A program made the translations under genes and the position numbers. The notes below the pieces were generated by a model that worked only from the letters and a program-made list of their open reading frames with translations, made no database searches and was not told the origin of the DNA. This document shows positions 42,290-50,810 of a DNA stretch of 64,000 nucleotides, in pieces. The DNA comes from Comamonas fluminis (lineage in GTDB: Bacteria > Pseudomonadota > Gammaproteobacteria > Burkholderiales > Burkholderiaceae_C). Each line of letters starts with the position of its first letter. Positions within the stretch are counted from its first letter, which is position 1. Location: positions 4,229,501-4,293,500 of the forward strand of contig NZ_CP066783.1 of assembly GCF_019186805.1 (NCBI RefSeq). The letters run 5' to 3'.

Positions 42290-42772
42290 TTACCGAAAAT
42301 GCGGGCCAGCCCCCTGGCTGGCCAGACAGTCCTTGTCATTGCGCAGCGGGCATGCCTTGAGCGAGAGGCAGCCGCAGCCAATGCAGGAATCGAGCTGATC
42401 CCGCAGCAAGGTCAGTGTCGCAATGCGCTCGTTGAGCTGATCCCGCCAGCGCGCTGACAGCACCGCCCAGTCTTTCTTCTCGGGCACGCGATTGCCGGGA
42501 AGACAGGCCAGCATCTGCGCAATCTCGGACAGCGGCACCCCCATGCGCTGTGCCACTTTGATGACCGCCACCCGCCGCAAGACTGCGCGGGCATAGCGGC
42601 GCTGATTGCCTGCCGTGCGCGCACTCTCAATCAGGCCCTGTTTTTCGTAGAAATGCAGCGCCGAAACCGCCACACCGCTGCGCTGAGCTACCTCGCCAAC
42701 GGTCAGCTCAGGCACCCCTGATGCCTGCACGCACAGCGCATCTTCCGTTGAGATTTCAAAGTCTTTTTCCAT
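42290..42772 (-). CDS. soxR: Redox-sensitive transcriptional activator SoxR
   Basis: A 160-aa MerR-type regulator. The winged helix begins TVGEVAQRSGVAVSALHFYEKQGLI. The [2Fe-2S] cluster ligands are C130, C133, C135 and C141 in CIGCGCLSLKAC, exactly the SoxR pattern. Outside enterics SoxR usually answers redox-active compounds and controls pumps and modifying enzymes rather than soxS. A SoxR box stands in front of the divergent RidA-like/MFS operon. The N-terminus is about 20 residues longer than in E. coli. Confidence 0.95.
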   Translation of the reverse strand: MEKDFEISTEDALCVQASGVPELTVGEVAQRSGVAVSALHFYEKQGLIESARTAGNQRRYARAVLRRVAVIKVAQRMGVPLSEIAQMLACLPGNRVPEKKDWAVLSARWRDQLNERIATLTLLRDQLDSCIGCGCLSLKACPLRNDKDCLASQGAGPHFR

Positions 42773-42836
42773 GCCACCCCTTGCTGAAAGCGCGCAAGCT
42801 GCTATTACCTTTGATTGATAAGGTTATGTCAGGCGC

Positions 42837-42867
42837 TTGACCTCAAGCATAGTTGAGGTTGAAGAAT
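42837..42867 (+). promoter_or_regulatory. SoxR-controlled promoter with SoxR box
   Basis: CCTCAAGCATAGTTGAGG (42841-42858) is an 18-bp dyad matching the known SoxR box (CCTCAAGnnnnCTTGAGG type). It lies between a -35 TTGACC (42837-42842) and a -10-like AAGAAT (42862-42867) with a 19-bp spacer, the stretched spacing that MerR-family activators correct. It points toward the RidA-like gene. Confidence 0.85.
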
Positions 42868-42922
42868 TTGCCGGCAATCCTGGCACAGCCCTTTGCTATG
42901 CCGATGCGCCTGAAAGATCTTC

Positions 42923-43432
42923 ATGCCACCTCTCGCACGCACCGCCTTGCAAGCCCCAGCCCCACCCATCCAGCACCTGCACCCGGCAGGCCTGTATGAC
43001 AGCACCAGCAATGGTTACACCCACGTCGTCACGGCCGAGGAGCCGCTGCGCTGGCTGTTTGTCTCCGGCCAGGGCGGCGAGGACGCCGATGCCAACCTGC
43101 CCTACAGCTTTGCGCAGCAGGCCGATCAGGCCTTGCGCAATGTGAAGACTGCGCTGGCCGCTGGCGGTGCCTGTATGGCCGATGTCACCAAACTGACCGT
43201 ATTGATCGTCGATCATGACCTGCAGCGCTTTGAGCAATGGCAAAACAGCATCCGCCAGCACTGGGGCGGCTCTGGCCAGCCGCCTTTTCCGGCCTGTACG
43301 CTGATTCCGGTGCCCAAGCTTGCGCTGCCCGGCATGCTGATCGAGGTGGATGCCATTGCAGCAATGAAAGCCATTTCATCCAGTGCCCCCATGGCGCCCG
43401 CACCAGTCGCCAGACTGCCCGTTTCCGCCTGA
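42923..43432 (+). CDS. RidA/YjgF/UK114 family protein lacking the catalytic arginine
   Basis: A 169-aa RidA-like protein with N- and C-terminal extensions around the usual 130-residue core. The core reads WLFVSGQGGEDADANLP, VTKLTVLIVD and GMLIEVDAIAAM. The imine-deaminase Arg of RidA (FPARSCV in E. coli) is replaced by Cys125 in FPACTLIPV, so the classical activity is unlikely. It follows a SoxR-box promoter and precedes an MFS gene by 20 bp, so it is likely a redox-induced detoxification partner. The ribosome binding site is weak. Confidence 0.85.
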   Translation: MPPLARTALQAPAPPIQHLHPAGLYDSTSNGYTHVVTAEEPLRWLFVSGQGGEDADANLPYSFAQQADQALRNVKTALAAGGACMADVTKLTVLIVDHDLQRFEQWQNSIRQHWGGSGQPPFPACTLIPVPKLALPGMLIEVDAIAAMKAISSSAPMAPAPVARLPVSA

Positions 43433-43452
43433 TTTCGACAGACTGCCCGCCC

Positions 43453-44676
43453 ATGACCCCAACCACCACAACACTCCCTCAGGCGTCCACCGTTCTACCC
43501 CAGTCCACCCTGCTGCTCATGGCCACGGCCTGCGGTCTGTGCGCGGGGGCCAATTACTTCAACCAGCCACTGCTCAACTCCATGGTGCAGCACCTGCACA
43601 TCAGCGATGCACAGGCTTCCAGCACCGTCACCATGGCCCAGGTTTCCTACGGCCTGGGCCTGCTGTTTCTGGTGCCGCTGGGCGATATGCTGGAGCGCCG
43701 CACACTGGTGCTGACACTGATGCTGCTGGCCGCCTGCGGCATGCTGCTATCGGGCATCAGCGGCGTGGCGGGCAGCTTTGCGCTGCTGGCCGCTGGCACG
43801 CTGATGGCGGGCGTGTTCTCCGTCGCCGCGCAGGTGCTGGTGCCCATGGCCGCCACCTTTGCCGCACCCGGCACCAGCGGCCGCGCCGTAGGGCTGGTGA
43901 TGAGCGGCCTGCTGGTCGGCATTCTGGCCTCGCGCAGCGTGGCGGGCATTCTGTCGGAACTGGGCGGCTGGAGCACGGTGTACTGGGCTGGCGCCGCAGC
44001 CACCGCCCTCATGGCCGTGCTGCTGGCCCGCGCCTTGCCCAAGGCCGCGCCCACGGCGCCGGTCAGCTATGGCGAAGTCATGAAATCGCTGGGCGCACTG
44101 CTGCGCCAGCACCCACGCCTGCGTAGCCGCGCGCTGATTGGCGGCACTGGTTTTGCCACCGTCAGCGTGCTGTTTTCCAGCATGGCGCTGCTGCTGGCCG
44201 GGCCGGGATTTCATTTGTCTGATCTGATGATTGGGGTCATCGGCATCGTCGGCATCGCGGGCGCGCTGACGGCCAATGTGGCGGGCCGCATGGCCGACAA
44301 AGGGCTGGAGCAGCACACCACCATGGCGGGAGCCATTCTGATGCTGCTGGGCTGGCTGTGCCTGTGGCTGGGCGGCAGCAGCATCTGGTGGTTTCTGCTG
44401 GGCCTGCTCGTGGTCGATGGCGCGCTGCAGGCACTGCACATCAGCAACCAGAATGTCATCTACGCGCTGGCCCCCGAAGCGCGCTCGCGCATCAACGCCG
44501 TCTATATGACCACCTACTTCATGGGCGCGTCCATAGGTTCGGCCCTGGGCTCCTGGGCCTGGCTGCACCATGGCTGGAATGGCACCAGCCTGATGGGGGG
44601 CGTGCTGGGTTTGATCAGTTTGGGCACGGTACTATGGGATCGACGCCTGCTGGCAGCGCAGGCCCAGAAACTCTGA
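43453..44676 (+). CDS. MFS transporter (SoxR operon)
   Basis: A 407-aa, 12-helix major facilitator transporter. CAGANYFNQPLLNSM in helix 1 and PLGDMLERRTLVL after helix 2 are conserved. It is the second gene after the SoxR box, 20 bp after the RidA-like gene, and probably exports a redox-cycling compound. The open frame begins at 43237 inside the upstream gene, but the ATG at 43453 gives a normal MFS N-terminus. A short dispersed repeat begins right at its stop. Confidence 0.9.
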   Translation: MTPTTTTLPQASTVLPQSTLLLMATACGLCAGANYFNQPLLNSMVQHLHISDAQASSTVTMAQVSYGLGLLFLVPLGDMLERRTLVLTLMLLAACGMLLSGISGVAGSFALLAAGTLMAGVFSVAAQVLVPMAATFAAPGTSGRAVGLVMSGLLVGILASRSVAGILSELGGWSTVYWAGAAATALMAVLLARALPKAAPTAPVSYGEVMKSLGALLRQHPRLRSRALIGGTGFATVSVLFSSMALLLAGPGFHLSDLMIGVIGIVGIAGALTANVAGRMADKGLEQHTTMAGAILMLLGWLCLWLGGSSIWWFLLGLLVVDGALQALHISNQNVIYALAPEARSRINAVYMTTYFMGASIGSALGSWAWLHHGWNGTSLMGGVLGLISLGTVLWDRRLLAAQAQKL

Positions 44677-44724
44677 AATTGATAGCTGTCAGCGCTTATT
44701 CATAAAGCGCTACAGCTCAAAATC
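44676..44724 (+). repeat. Short dispersed repeat (49 bp)
   Basis: GATAGCTGTCAGCGCTTATT, CATAAAGCGCTACAGCTC and AAAATC form the clearest copy, with imperfect dyads around AGCGCTTA/TAAAGCGCT that could fold. It begins at the MFS stop codon. Confidence 0.75.
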
Positions 44725-44757
44725 ACTGAAAATCCATCCGCCACGGGAGCCTTCACG

Positions 44758-45402
44758 ATGGCCAATCGCAGCTACCTCTATTCATGCAACGTCGTCCCCG
44801 GCCCGGACGCCGTGGAGCAAGGCCGCAAGCTGGTCGGTATTTCAGAGTACCGCTACGACATTCCCATCGTTTTCAAGCTGCTGCTATCTGGCAGCCCTCG
44901 CACCTGCCCGTCGTCCATCTGGGACTGCGACGACGATATTGCGCTGCTGGGTGACTACGGCGCAGGCCTTTCCAGACTCGAAGCGTTTCTGGCTCAGATC
45001 AAGACCCCAGCCGCTCAGCCCTTGCTGGAAGAGGCGCTTGCGTTCTTGCGAAATCCCGAAAACCAAAGCACCTACTTCGTGCTGGAAAGCGGCGAAATTT
45101 TCGAGATGTCGGACCCTGAACCGGGCGCGCAAAATCTGCAGCTTCTGCACAGCATCCAGAACCTGCAACCCGAAATCGACGCCGCGCTGCAATCGCTGCA
45201 TTCACCTGCGCCAGCACCTGTCCCTGTGCCACCACCCAAGCCCGCAGGCTTTCTGGTCCGACTGTTCGGACTGGCCCCGCCACCACCACCCCCTGCGCGT
45301 CCTGCACCTGATCCTTTGCAGGCCTTTCACCAGCTGGGCCTGGGGCACTGGTCCAACTATCTGTACTTTGACTTTTCGCCCCAGGAACCGAAAAATCCAT
45401 AA
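44758..45402 (+). CDS. Hypothetical protein with proline-rich C-terminal region, 214 aa
   Basis: A cytoplasmic protein whose N-terminal 145 residues (begins MANRSYLYSCNVVPG) are a compact domain I do not recognise by name. A Pro-rich linker (two runs of P, about 150-190) and a short acidic tail follow. Similar proteins are often found as uncharacterised single-domain proteins in proteobacteria. A strong bidirectional terminator follows at 45403. Confidence 0.75.
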   Translation: MANRSYLYSCNVVPGPDAVEQGRKLVGISEYRYDIPIVFKLLLSGSPRTCPSSIWDCDDDIALLGDYGAGLSRLEAFLAQIKTPAAQPLLEEALAFLRNPENQSTYFVLESGEIFEMSDPEPGAQNLQLLHSIQNLQPEIDAALQSLHSPAPAPVPVPPPKPAGFLVRLFGLAPPPPPPARPAPDPLQAFHQLGLGHWSNYLYFDFSPQEPKNP

Positions 45403-45440
45403 AAAAATCCCCGCAGAGCCACCACTCTGCGGGGATTTTT
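45403..45440. terminator. Bidirectional intrinsic terminator between the 44758-45402 gene and htpG
   Basis: AAAAATCCCCGCAGAG and CTCTGCGGGGATTTTT form a perfect 16-bp stem with a 6-nt loop (CCACCA). T-runs on both strands serve the convergent genes. Confidence 0.95.
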
Positions 45441-45457
45441 ATTTCACTTGACGCTGT

Positions 45458-47410
45458 TTAAGCCAGCAGCGCATTCACACGCTTGACGTAAGCGGCGGGG
45501 TCTTCGGGCATGCCGCCTTCGGCCAGCACAGCCTGGTCAAACAGAATCTGCGCCAGATCGTGGAAGTGCACGGAGCCGTCCAGCTTCTTGACCAGCGCGT
45601 GCTCGGGGTTCACTTCCAGCACGGGCTTGGATTCAGGAGCAGCCTGACCGGCTTGCTTGAGCAAACGGGCCAGTTGCAGGCTCATACCGTCATCGCTGAC
45701 CACCAGGCAGGCGGGCGAATCCACCAGACGGCTGGTTGCGCGCACGTCCTCGGCCTTGTCCTTGAGGGCTTCCTTGAGCTTGGCCAGCACGGGCTTGAAG
45801 GCTTCGGCAGCTTCTTCAGCCGCCTTTTTCTCTTCTTCGTTTTGCAGCTTGCCCAGGTCCACAGCGCCCTTGGCGACGGATTGCAGCGGCGTGCCGTCAA
45901 AGTCGTGCAGATAGTTCAGCGCCCACTCGTCCACGCGGTCGGTCATCAAGAGCACTTCAATGCCCTTTTTCTTGAACACTTCCAGCTGCGGGCTGTTCTT
46001 GGCGGCTGCCAGCGTGTCGGCCGTGATGTAGTAAATCGCGTCCTGGCCTTCCTTCATGCGTGCCTTGTAGTCGGCAAACGAGGTGTTCAGGCCTTCGTGC
46101 GTGGTGGTGGCAAAGCGCAGCAGCTTGGCAATACGTTCCTTGTTGCCAAAGTCTTCGCCCAGGCCTTCCTTGAGCACGGCACCGAACTCGGCGTAGAACT
46201 GGCTGTACTTGCCTTCCTTGGCCTTGTCGTCGGCATCCACCACATCGGTGACTTCGCCATCAGCACCTTCAGTCGTGGCTTCGTGCTTGTCGTGGCGGGC
46301 CAGGTCTTCCAGCATGCTCAGCACGCGCTTGGCCGAGCCGTCGCGGATCAGCTTCACATCGCGGCTTTCCTGCAGCAGCTCGCGGCTGACGTTCAGCGGC
46401 AGATTGGCCGAGTCGATCACGCCCTTCACAAAGCGCAGGTACTGGGGCATCAGCGCTTCGGCATCATCCATGATGAAGACGCGCTTCACATACAGCTTGA
46501 TGCCAGCGCTCTTGTCGCGCTGGTACAGGTCAAACGGAGCCTTGCCGGGGATGTACAGCAACTGCGTGTACTCGGTATTGCCTTCGACGCGGTTGTGGCT
46601 CCAGGTCAGCGGGTCTTCAAAGTCATGGCTGATGGCCTTGTAGAACTCCTTGTACTGCTCTTCGGTAATGTCCTTCTTGGCGCGGGTCCACAGAGCGCTG
46701 GCCTTGTTGACGGTTTCCCATTCGCCGGTCTTGACCATCTCGCCGGGCTGATCGTTCTCGCCTTCCTTCCACTCTTCCTTTTCCATCAGGATGGGCAGGC
46801 TGATGTGGTCGGAATACTTGCCGATGATTTGCTTGAGCTTGTAGCCGTTGAGGAACTCTTCAGCATCGTCACGCAGGTGCAAGATGATGCTGGTGCCGCG
46901 CTGGGCACGTTCGATCTGCTCGATCTGGAAGTCACCCGTGCCGCCGCTGATCCAGCGCACGCCTTCGGAAGCCGATGCACCGGCGCTGCGGGTCTCCACC
47001 GTGATCTTGTCGGCCACGATAAAGCCCGAATAGAAGCCCACGCCAAACTGACCGATCAGCTGCGAATCGGACTTCTGGTCACCCGAGAGCTTTTCCATGA
47101 AAGCCTTGGTGCCGCTCTTGGCGATCGTGCCCAGGTTGTCAATGGCTTCCTGCTCGGTCATGCCAATGCCGGTGTCGGTAATGGTCAAGGTCTTGGCGGC
47201 CTTGTCAAAGGACACACGCACTTCCAGATTGGGCTGGTCGCCATACAGGCTGGCGTCGTTCAGCGCTTCAAAGCGCAGCTTGTCGCAAGCGTCCGAAGCG
47301 TTGGAGATCAGCTCACGCAGGAAGATTTCCTGGTTGGAATACAGCGAATGCGTGACCAGGTGCAGCAACTGGGCCACTTCGGCCTGGAAGGAATGGGTTT
47401 GCTTTGTCAT
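45458..47410 (-). CDS. htpG: Molecular chaperone HtpG (Hsp90)
   Basis: A 650-aa cytoplasmic ATP-dependent chaperone. The GHKL ATPase domain (1-230) has [25 protein letters not shown] and [14 protein letters not shown]. The middle domain contains the conserved catalytic-loop Arg region ([18 protein letters not shown]). The C-terminal dimer domain is shortened at the end, as in bacteria. A sigma-32-like promoter lies about 60-90 bp upstream. It is transcribed leftward, behind the RluB/RluF-family gene. Confidence 0.97.
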   Translation of the reverse strand: MTKQTHSFQAEVAQLLHLVTHSLYSNQEIFLRELISNASDACDKLRFEALNDASLYGDQPNLEVRVSFDKAAKTLTITDTGIGMTEQEAIDNLGTIAKSGTKAFMEKLSGDQKSDSQLIGQFGVGFYSGFIVADKITVETRSAGASASEGVRWISGGTGDFQIEQIERAQRGTSIILHLRDDAEEFLNGYKLKQIIGKYSDHISLPILMEKEEWKEGENDQPGEMVKTGEWETVNKASALWTRAKKDITEEQYKEFYKAISHDFEDPLTWSHNRVEGNTEYTQLLYIPGKAPFDLYQRDKSAGIKLYVKRVFIMDDAEALMPQYLRFVKGVIDSANLPLNVSRELLQESRDVKLIRDGSAKRVLSMLEDLARHDKHEATTEGADGEVTDVVDADDKAKEGKYSQFYAEFGAVLKEGLGEDFGNKERIAKLLRFATTTHEGLNTSFADYKARMKEGQDAIYYITADTLAAAKNSPQLEVFKKKGIEVLLMTDRVDEWALNYLHDFDGTPLQSVAKGAVDLGKLQNEEEKKAAEEAAEAFKPVLAKLKEALKDKAEDVRATSRLVDSPACLVVSDDGMSLQLARLLKQAGQAAPESKPVLEVNPEHALVKKLDGSVHFHDLAQILFDQAVLAEGGMPEDPAAYVKRVNALLA

Positions 47411-47471
47411 GAGCGTTCTATGAAATTCTGAAAAAACCGCAAAAATTTATCGCCAGAGGCGATGCGCTTTA

Positions 47472-47501
47472 TTAACTTGGGACAGCCCTGCCGATTTCAA
47501 G
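47472..47501 (-). promoter_or_regulatory. Sigma-32-type heat-shock promoter of htpG
   Basis: On the minus strand CTTGAAA (47495-47501) matches the RpoH -35 element, and CCCAAGTTAA after 13 nt (47472-47481) is a recognisable though imperfect CCCCATnT -10 region. It precedes the htpG ATG by about 60 bp. Heat-shock control of htpG is well known in proteobacteria. Confidence 0.65.
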
Positions 47502-47545
47502 GGCTTTGGCTCAGCAATGAAAAAAGCGCAAGCGCCATTCAAAAA

Positions 47546-47590
47546 GAATAGCTGCTTGCGCTTATCTATCAATGGCTACAGGCCAATTTC
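47546..47590 (+). repeat. Short dispersed repeat (45 bp) upstream of htpG
   Basis: GAATAGCTGCTTGCGCTTAT, CTATCAATGGCTACAGGCC and AATTTC form a copy of the family at 15832 and 44676. It lies between the htpG promoter and the 3-prime-end repeat of the upstream gene. Confidence 0.72.
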
Positions 47591-47591
47591 A

Positions 47592-47712
47592 CTTAAAACT
47601 GGCGCACTACACGCCAGAGATGCCGAGGAAGGGCCGCCCCGCACCGAAGGCATCGTCCCCCTCCCGATGCAACGCATCGAGAGAGGGGGAAGGCGCAAAG
47701 CGCCTCAGGGGG
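47592..47712 (-). repeat. GC-rich 3-prime-end repeat, copy 4
   Basis: On the minus strand it begins CCCCCTGAGGCGCTTTGCGCC immediately after the stop codon of the RluB/RluF gene (the TAA is at 47713-47715). A hairpin with CTCTCGATGCG/CGCATCGGGAG follows, then the GGGACGATGCC block, GGGGCGGCCC and finally GCGCCAGTTTTAA. Confidence 0.85.
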
Positions 47713-49764
47713 TTAGAAAGTCTCATGCGGAGCGAGGTAACGCCATTGGCCCGTGGGCAGATTGCCCAGCGTCACGCCGCCGATGCGGATGCGCTTGAGG
47801 CCCACCACGCGCAGACCCACCAGTTCGCACATGCGGCGAATCTGGCGCTTCTTGCCTTCGGTCAGCACAAAACGCAGCTGCTCGGGGTTCTGCCAGTCCA
47901 CCTTGGCGGGCTGCAGAGGCTGGTCGTCCAGCGACAGGCCATGGCGCAGCAGTTCCAGCTTCTCTTCAGGGAAGACGGACTGCACATCCACGTCGCGGTC
48001 CCCAAAGGTCACGCGCACCAGGTATTCCTTGTCGACTTCGGAGTCCTCGCCAATGATGTGGCGGGCCACACGGCCGTCCTGGGTCAGCACCAGCAGGCCC
48101 ACGGAGTCGATGTCCAGACGGCCGCAAGGCGCCAGGCCCTTGAGCTGGCTAAAGTTGAAGCGCGTCTTGCTGCGGTCTTCGTTCCAACGGTTTTCGTTGG
48201 TGATCAGCACCACAGCTGGCTCGTGACCGTCTTCGGCCTGGCCGCTCACATAACCCACAGGCTTGTTCAGCAGGATGGTGACCTGCTGGTCCTGGCGGTC
48301 CTGGGCCTTCTGATCGATCTCGATCTTGTCGCCGGGCACCACGTTCTGGCCCATTTCAGCGATTTCGCCGTTGACCTTGACCCAGCCGTTTTCCACCCAC
48401 TCATCGGCCTCGCGGCGCGAGCACATGCCCATATCGGCAATGCGCTTGTTGATGCGGATAGCACCGGGACGGTCATCCTGGCGCGCTTCCACCTCAGGAG
48501 CGCGCTTCACAGGAATGGCGCGGTCAGAGCCGTCCGCTGCCGGACGGTAAGTGCGAATGCCTGTGGTGGGGCGACGGGTTGCTTCCGACACAAACGAGCC
48601 GGGGATATGGCGCTTTTCAGGCTCGCCACCACGGTCATCGCGGCGTTCACCACGGCGCTCGTCATTGCGGGGGCGATCGCCATAGCTGCGGCGGTCATCA
48701 TCACGCGGGCCACGCTCACGGTCACCAAAATTGCGGGGACGGTCACCAAAGTCACGGCCTTGGGGACGATCATCACGGCGGTCATCGCGACGGCCTTCAA
48801 AGCGGTCACGCGGTTGATACTCGCGGCGCTCGCCATCGCGAGGCTGGTATTCGCGGCGTTCACCGCCCTGACCCGGGCGGCCCTGATCCGGGCGACCAAA
48901 GCCGCCGCTACGAGGGCGGTCACCAAAGTCACGGCCTTGTGGACGATCATCACGGCGGTCGTCACGACGACCTTCAAAACGGTCACGTGGTGGATACTCG
49001 CGGCGCTCGCCATCGCGAGGCTGGTATTCGCGGCGTTCACCGTCGCGGGGACGGAATTCACGACGCTCACCGCCCTGGTCAGGGCGGCCCTGATCCGGGC
49101 GACCAAAGCCGCCGCTACGAGGACGGTCACCAAAGTCACGGCCTTGAGGGCGATCATCGCGGCGGTCGTCACGGGGACGGAAGTCACGGCGCTCGCCACC
49201 CTGGTCGGGACGGCCCTGATCCGGGCGACCAAAGCCGCCGCTACGGGGACGGTCGCCAAAATCACGGCCTTGTGGACGGTCATCACGGCGGTCATCACGG
49301 GGACGGAATTCGCGGCGTTCACCACCACGGTCGCCGCCTTCACGCGATTCGCCATAGGGGCGGAAACCACGGTCACCGCCGCCAAAGCGACGCTCGCCCC
49401 CTTCGGCAGAGCGGTCGTCGCGGCTAAAGCGGGGACGATCATCGCGCTGCGAGAAGCCGCCACGGCGTTCGCCGTCGTCACGCGCAGGACGAGCGCCATC
49501 AGGACGACCAAAGCCGGAGGCGCGTGGACGATCGCCACGGTCGCCACCACGGCCGCGGTCATCACGCTGAGGACGGGCACCACGATCACCACGCGGGCCA
49601 TCGCCGCGTGGGCCGCGATCCGAACGGTCACCACCAGCGGGGCGCTCTGCCTTGGCTGGTTTGGAAGGTGCACGCAAAACAGGGCGCGCCGACGAGGAAT
49701 CGGAGGGCGCGGAGGAATTGCCAGCACCTGGGGTGCCGGGCTCTTTAGGAGGATTGACTGACAT
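47713..49764 (-). CDS. 23S rRNA pseudouridine synthase (RluB/RluF family) with a very long Arg/Asp/Gly repeat N-terminus
   Basis: A 683-aa protein. The C-terminal 255 residues are a complete RsuA-family pseudouridine synthase: S4 domain (about 431-480; RINKRIADMGMCSRREADEWV), catalytic GRLDIDSVGLLVLTQDG and EGKKRQIRRMCELVG. The KEYLVRVTFGD and LGNLPTGQWRYL segments are closer to RluF than RluB. The first 425 residues are low complexity, rich in R, D, G and E, with four copies of the core RPQGRDFGDRPR spaced 42-68 residues apart. This disordered, RNA-binding-like tail is far longer than in enteric homologues. No good ribosome binding site is visible before the ATG. Confidence 0.9.
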   Translation of the reverse strand: MSVNPPKEPGTPGAGNSSAPSDSSSARPVLRAPSKPAKAERPAGGDRSDRGPRGDGPRGDRGARPQRDDRGRGGDRGDRPRASGFGRPDGARPARDDGERRGGFSQRDDRPRFSRDDRSAEGGERRFGGGDRGFRPYGESREGGDRGGERREFRPRDDRRDDRPQGRDFGDRPRSGGFGRPDQGRPDQGGERRDFRPRDDRRDDRPQGRDFGDRPRSGGFGRPDQGRPDQGGERREFRPRDGERREYQPRDGERREYPPRDRFEGRRDDRRDDRPQGRDFGDRPRSGGFGRPDQGRPGQGGERREYQPRDGERREYQPRDRFEGRRDDRRDDRPQGRDFGDRPRNFGDRERGPRDDDRRSYGDRPRNDERRGERRDDRGGEPEKRHIPGSFVSEATRRPTTGIRTYRPAADGSDRAIPVKRAPEVEARQDDRPGAIRINKRIADMGMCSRREADEWVENGWVKVNGEIAEMGQNVVPGDKIEIDQKAQDRQDQQVTILLNKPVGYVSGQAEDGHEPAVVLITNENRWNEDRSKTRFNFSQLKGLAPCGRLDIDSVGLLVLTQDGRVARHIIGEDSEVDKEYLVRVTFGDRDVDVQSVFPEEKLELLRHGLSLDDQPLQPAKVDWQNPEQLRFVLTEGKKRQIRRMCELVGLRVVGLKRIRIGGVTLGNLPTGQWRYLAPHETF
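48735..49300 (-). repeat. Tandem coding repeat in the RluB/RluF-family gene
   Basis: The DNA for RPQGRDFGDRPR followed by SGGFGRPDQGRPDQGGERR occurs at about 48742, 48918, 49123 and 49250 (the first copy partial). Units of about 126-204 bp vary by insertions of shorter GERREYQPRD modules. Such near-identical units allow recombination and change of copy number. Confidence 0.85.
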
Positions 49765-49848
49765 TTGGCCGCAATTGTCTCGCGACGCGCGGGCGCGAGC
49801 CGGAAGTTATCCACAATTCCAGCGCGGTCCTAGGTTATAGGGCTGCTG

Positions 49849-50580
49849 TCAAGCAACGGCTCTGCGAGGTGGGCTGAATTCCCCGTGACGCAGTGCATCC
49901 AGGTCCAGCACGCGCAGCCCGCCATATTCGATCTGAATGACGCGCTCACGCTGCAGCACCGAAAGCGCCTCGTTGACCCGCTGGCGAGACAGGCCCACCA
50001 GGTTGGCCAGCTCCTGCTGGGTAATGCGCAGCACGGAACCCACGCCAGGGTAGAGCAAGGGGTTGAACAGCACCGCCAGGCTGCGGGCTACGCGCAGATC
50101 GGGGTTGTTCATGCGATCGATCTCACGCGCGGCAATGAACTGACCCAGCCGTTCGTTGAGCTGGTTCATCACAAAGCGGTTAAAGCCGATGGAGTGATCG
50201 AGCAACCAGTGAAACATGTCGATGGGCAGCCCGCCCACCACCGATTTGCGAATGGCCTGCACGTTGTAGCGATAGGGCTCGCGCTTGATGGCCGTGCCTT
50301 CCCCAAACCAGCCCCCCGGCGGCAGGCCTGCCAACGTCATGCTGGCGCCATCCGCGCTTTCGGTGTTCATCTTGAGAAGGCCATCGACCACGCCAAACCA
50401 GTAGGTTGGCGCGTGCCCGGTACGGCACACGTAGTCGCCGGGCTCTGCATCGCCCACGACCAGTACACGCAGCACGTTTTCGCGCTCCAGCGGCTGCAGC
50501 ACCGGCCACCACGGTATTCCCTCAAGCTCGACGTCCAGGGGCTTGCGTCGCCTCTGGTGCAAAGACAGTTCTTGACTCAT
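49849..50580 (-). CDS. Crp/Fnr family transcriptional regulator
   Basis: A 243-aa regulator with an N-terminal cyclic-nucleotide-type beta-barrel (about 30-140; VVGDAEPGDYVCRTGHAPTYWFGV) and a C-terminal winged helix (RITQQELANLVGLSRQRVNEALSVL). It lacks the Cys cluster of FNR. The ATG at 50580 (MSQELSLHQRRR) is preferred over an upstream TTG at 50640. It is divergent from the CoA-ligase/Liv transporter operon, which it probably controls in response to a small ligand. Confidence 0.9.
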   Translation of the reverse strand: MSQELSLHQRRRKPLDVELEGIPWWPVLQPLERENVLRVLVVGDAEPGDYVCRTGHAPTYWFGVVDGLLKMNTESADGASMTLAGLPPGGWFGEGTAIKREPYRYNVQAIRKSVVGGLPIDMFHWLLDHSIGFNRFVMNQLNERLGQFIAAREIDRMNNPDLRVARSLAVLFNPLLYPGVGSVLRITQQELANLVGLSRQRVNEALSVLQRERVIQIEYGGLRVLDLDALRHGEFSPPRRAVA

Positions 50581-50701
50581 GGGCTGCAAGCATTGCCAAA
50601 GCCGGGCCGTAATAACAGCGGGATTTCCACGAGGCAGCAAATGCGCCGTTTTCAGCAGTATTTGTTACAGCGGATATTCACTATGAAGGCTTTCCCTCAA
50701 A

Positions 50702-50730
50702 TTGTCGTCAAACAGACATCTTGACGTCAA
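50702..50730. promoter_or_regulatory. Candidate operator for the Crp/Fnr-type regulator
   Basis: TTGTCGTCAA (50702-50711) and TTGACGTCAA (50721-50730) are near-identical 10-mers 19 bp apart in the divergent region; the second is a perfect palindrome. The TTGAC half-site recalls Fnr-type boxes (TTGAT-N4-ATCAA), but the spacing differs. The pair could also be read as GTCAA-N9-TTGAC. Confidence 0.45.
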
Positions 50731-50810
50731 AGTCATCCATAGCATGCCTGCAAGACTTTCGAGAACAGGTGCAGAACACCCGTTTTCGCCCAAGACTCAA
50801 AGGACCCGGC

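Noticed and set aside
47572..49814. Long frames on both strands (729 and 435 codons) over the RluB/RluF gene repeats
   Set aside because: The repetitive Arg/Asp/Gly coding sequence lacks stops in other frames. Only the frame that leads into the S4 and catalytic domains is credible.
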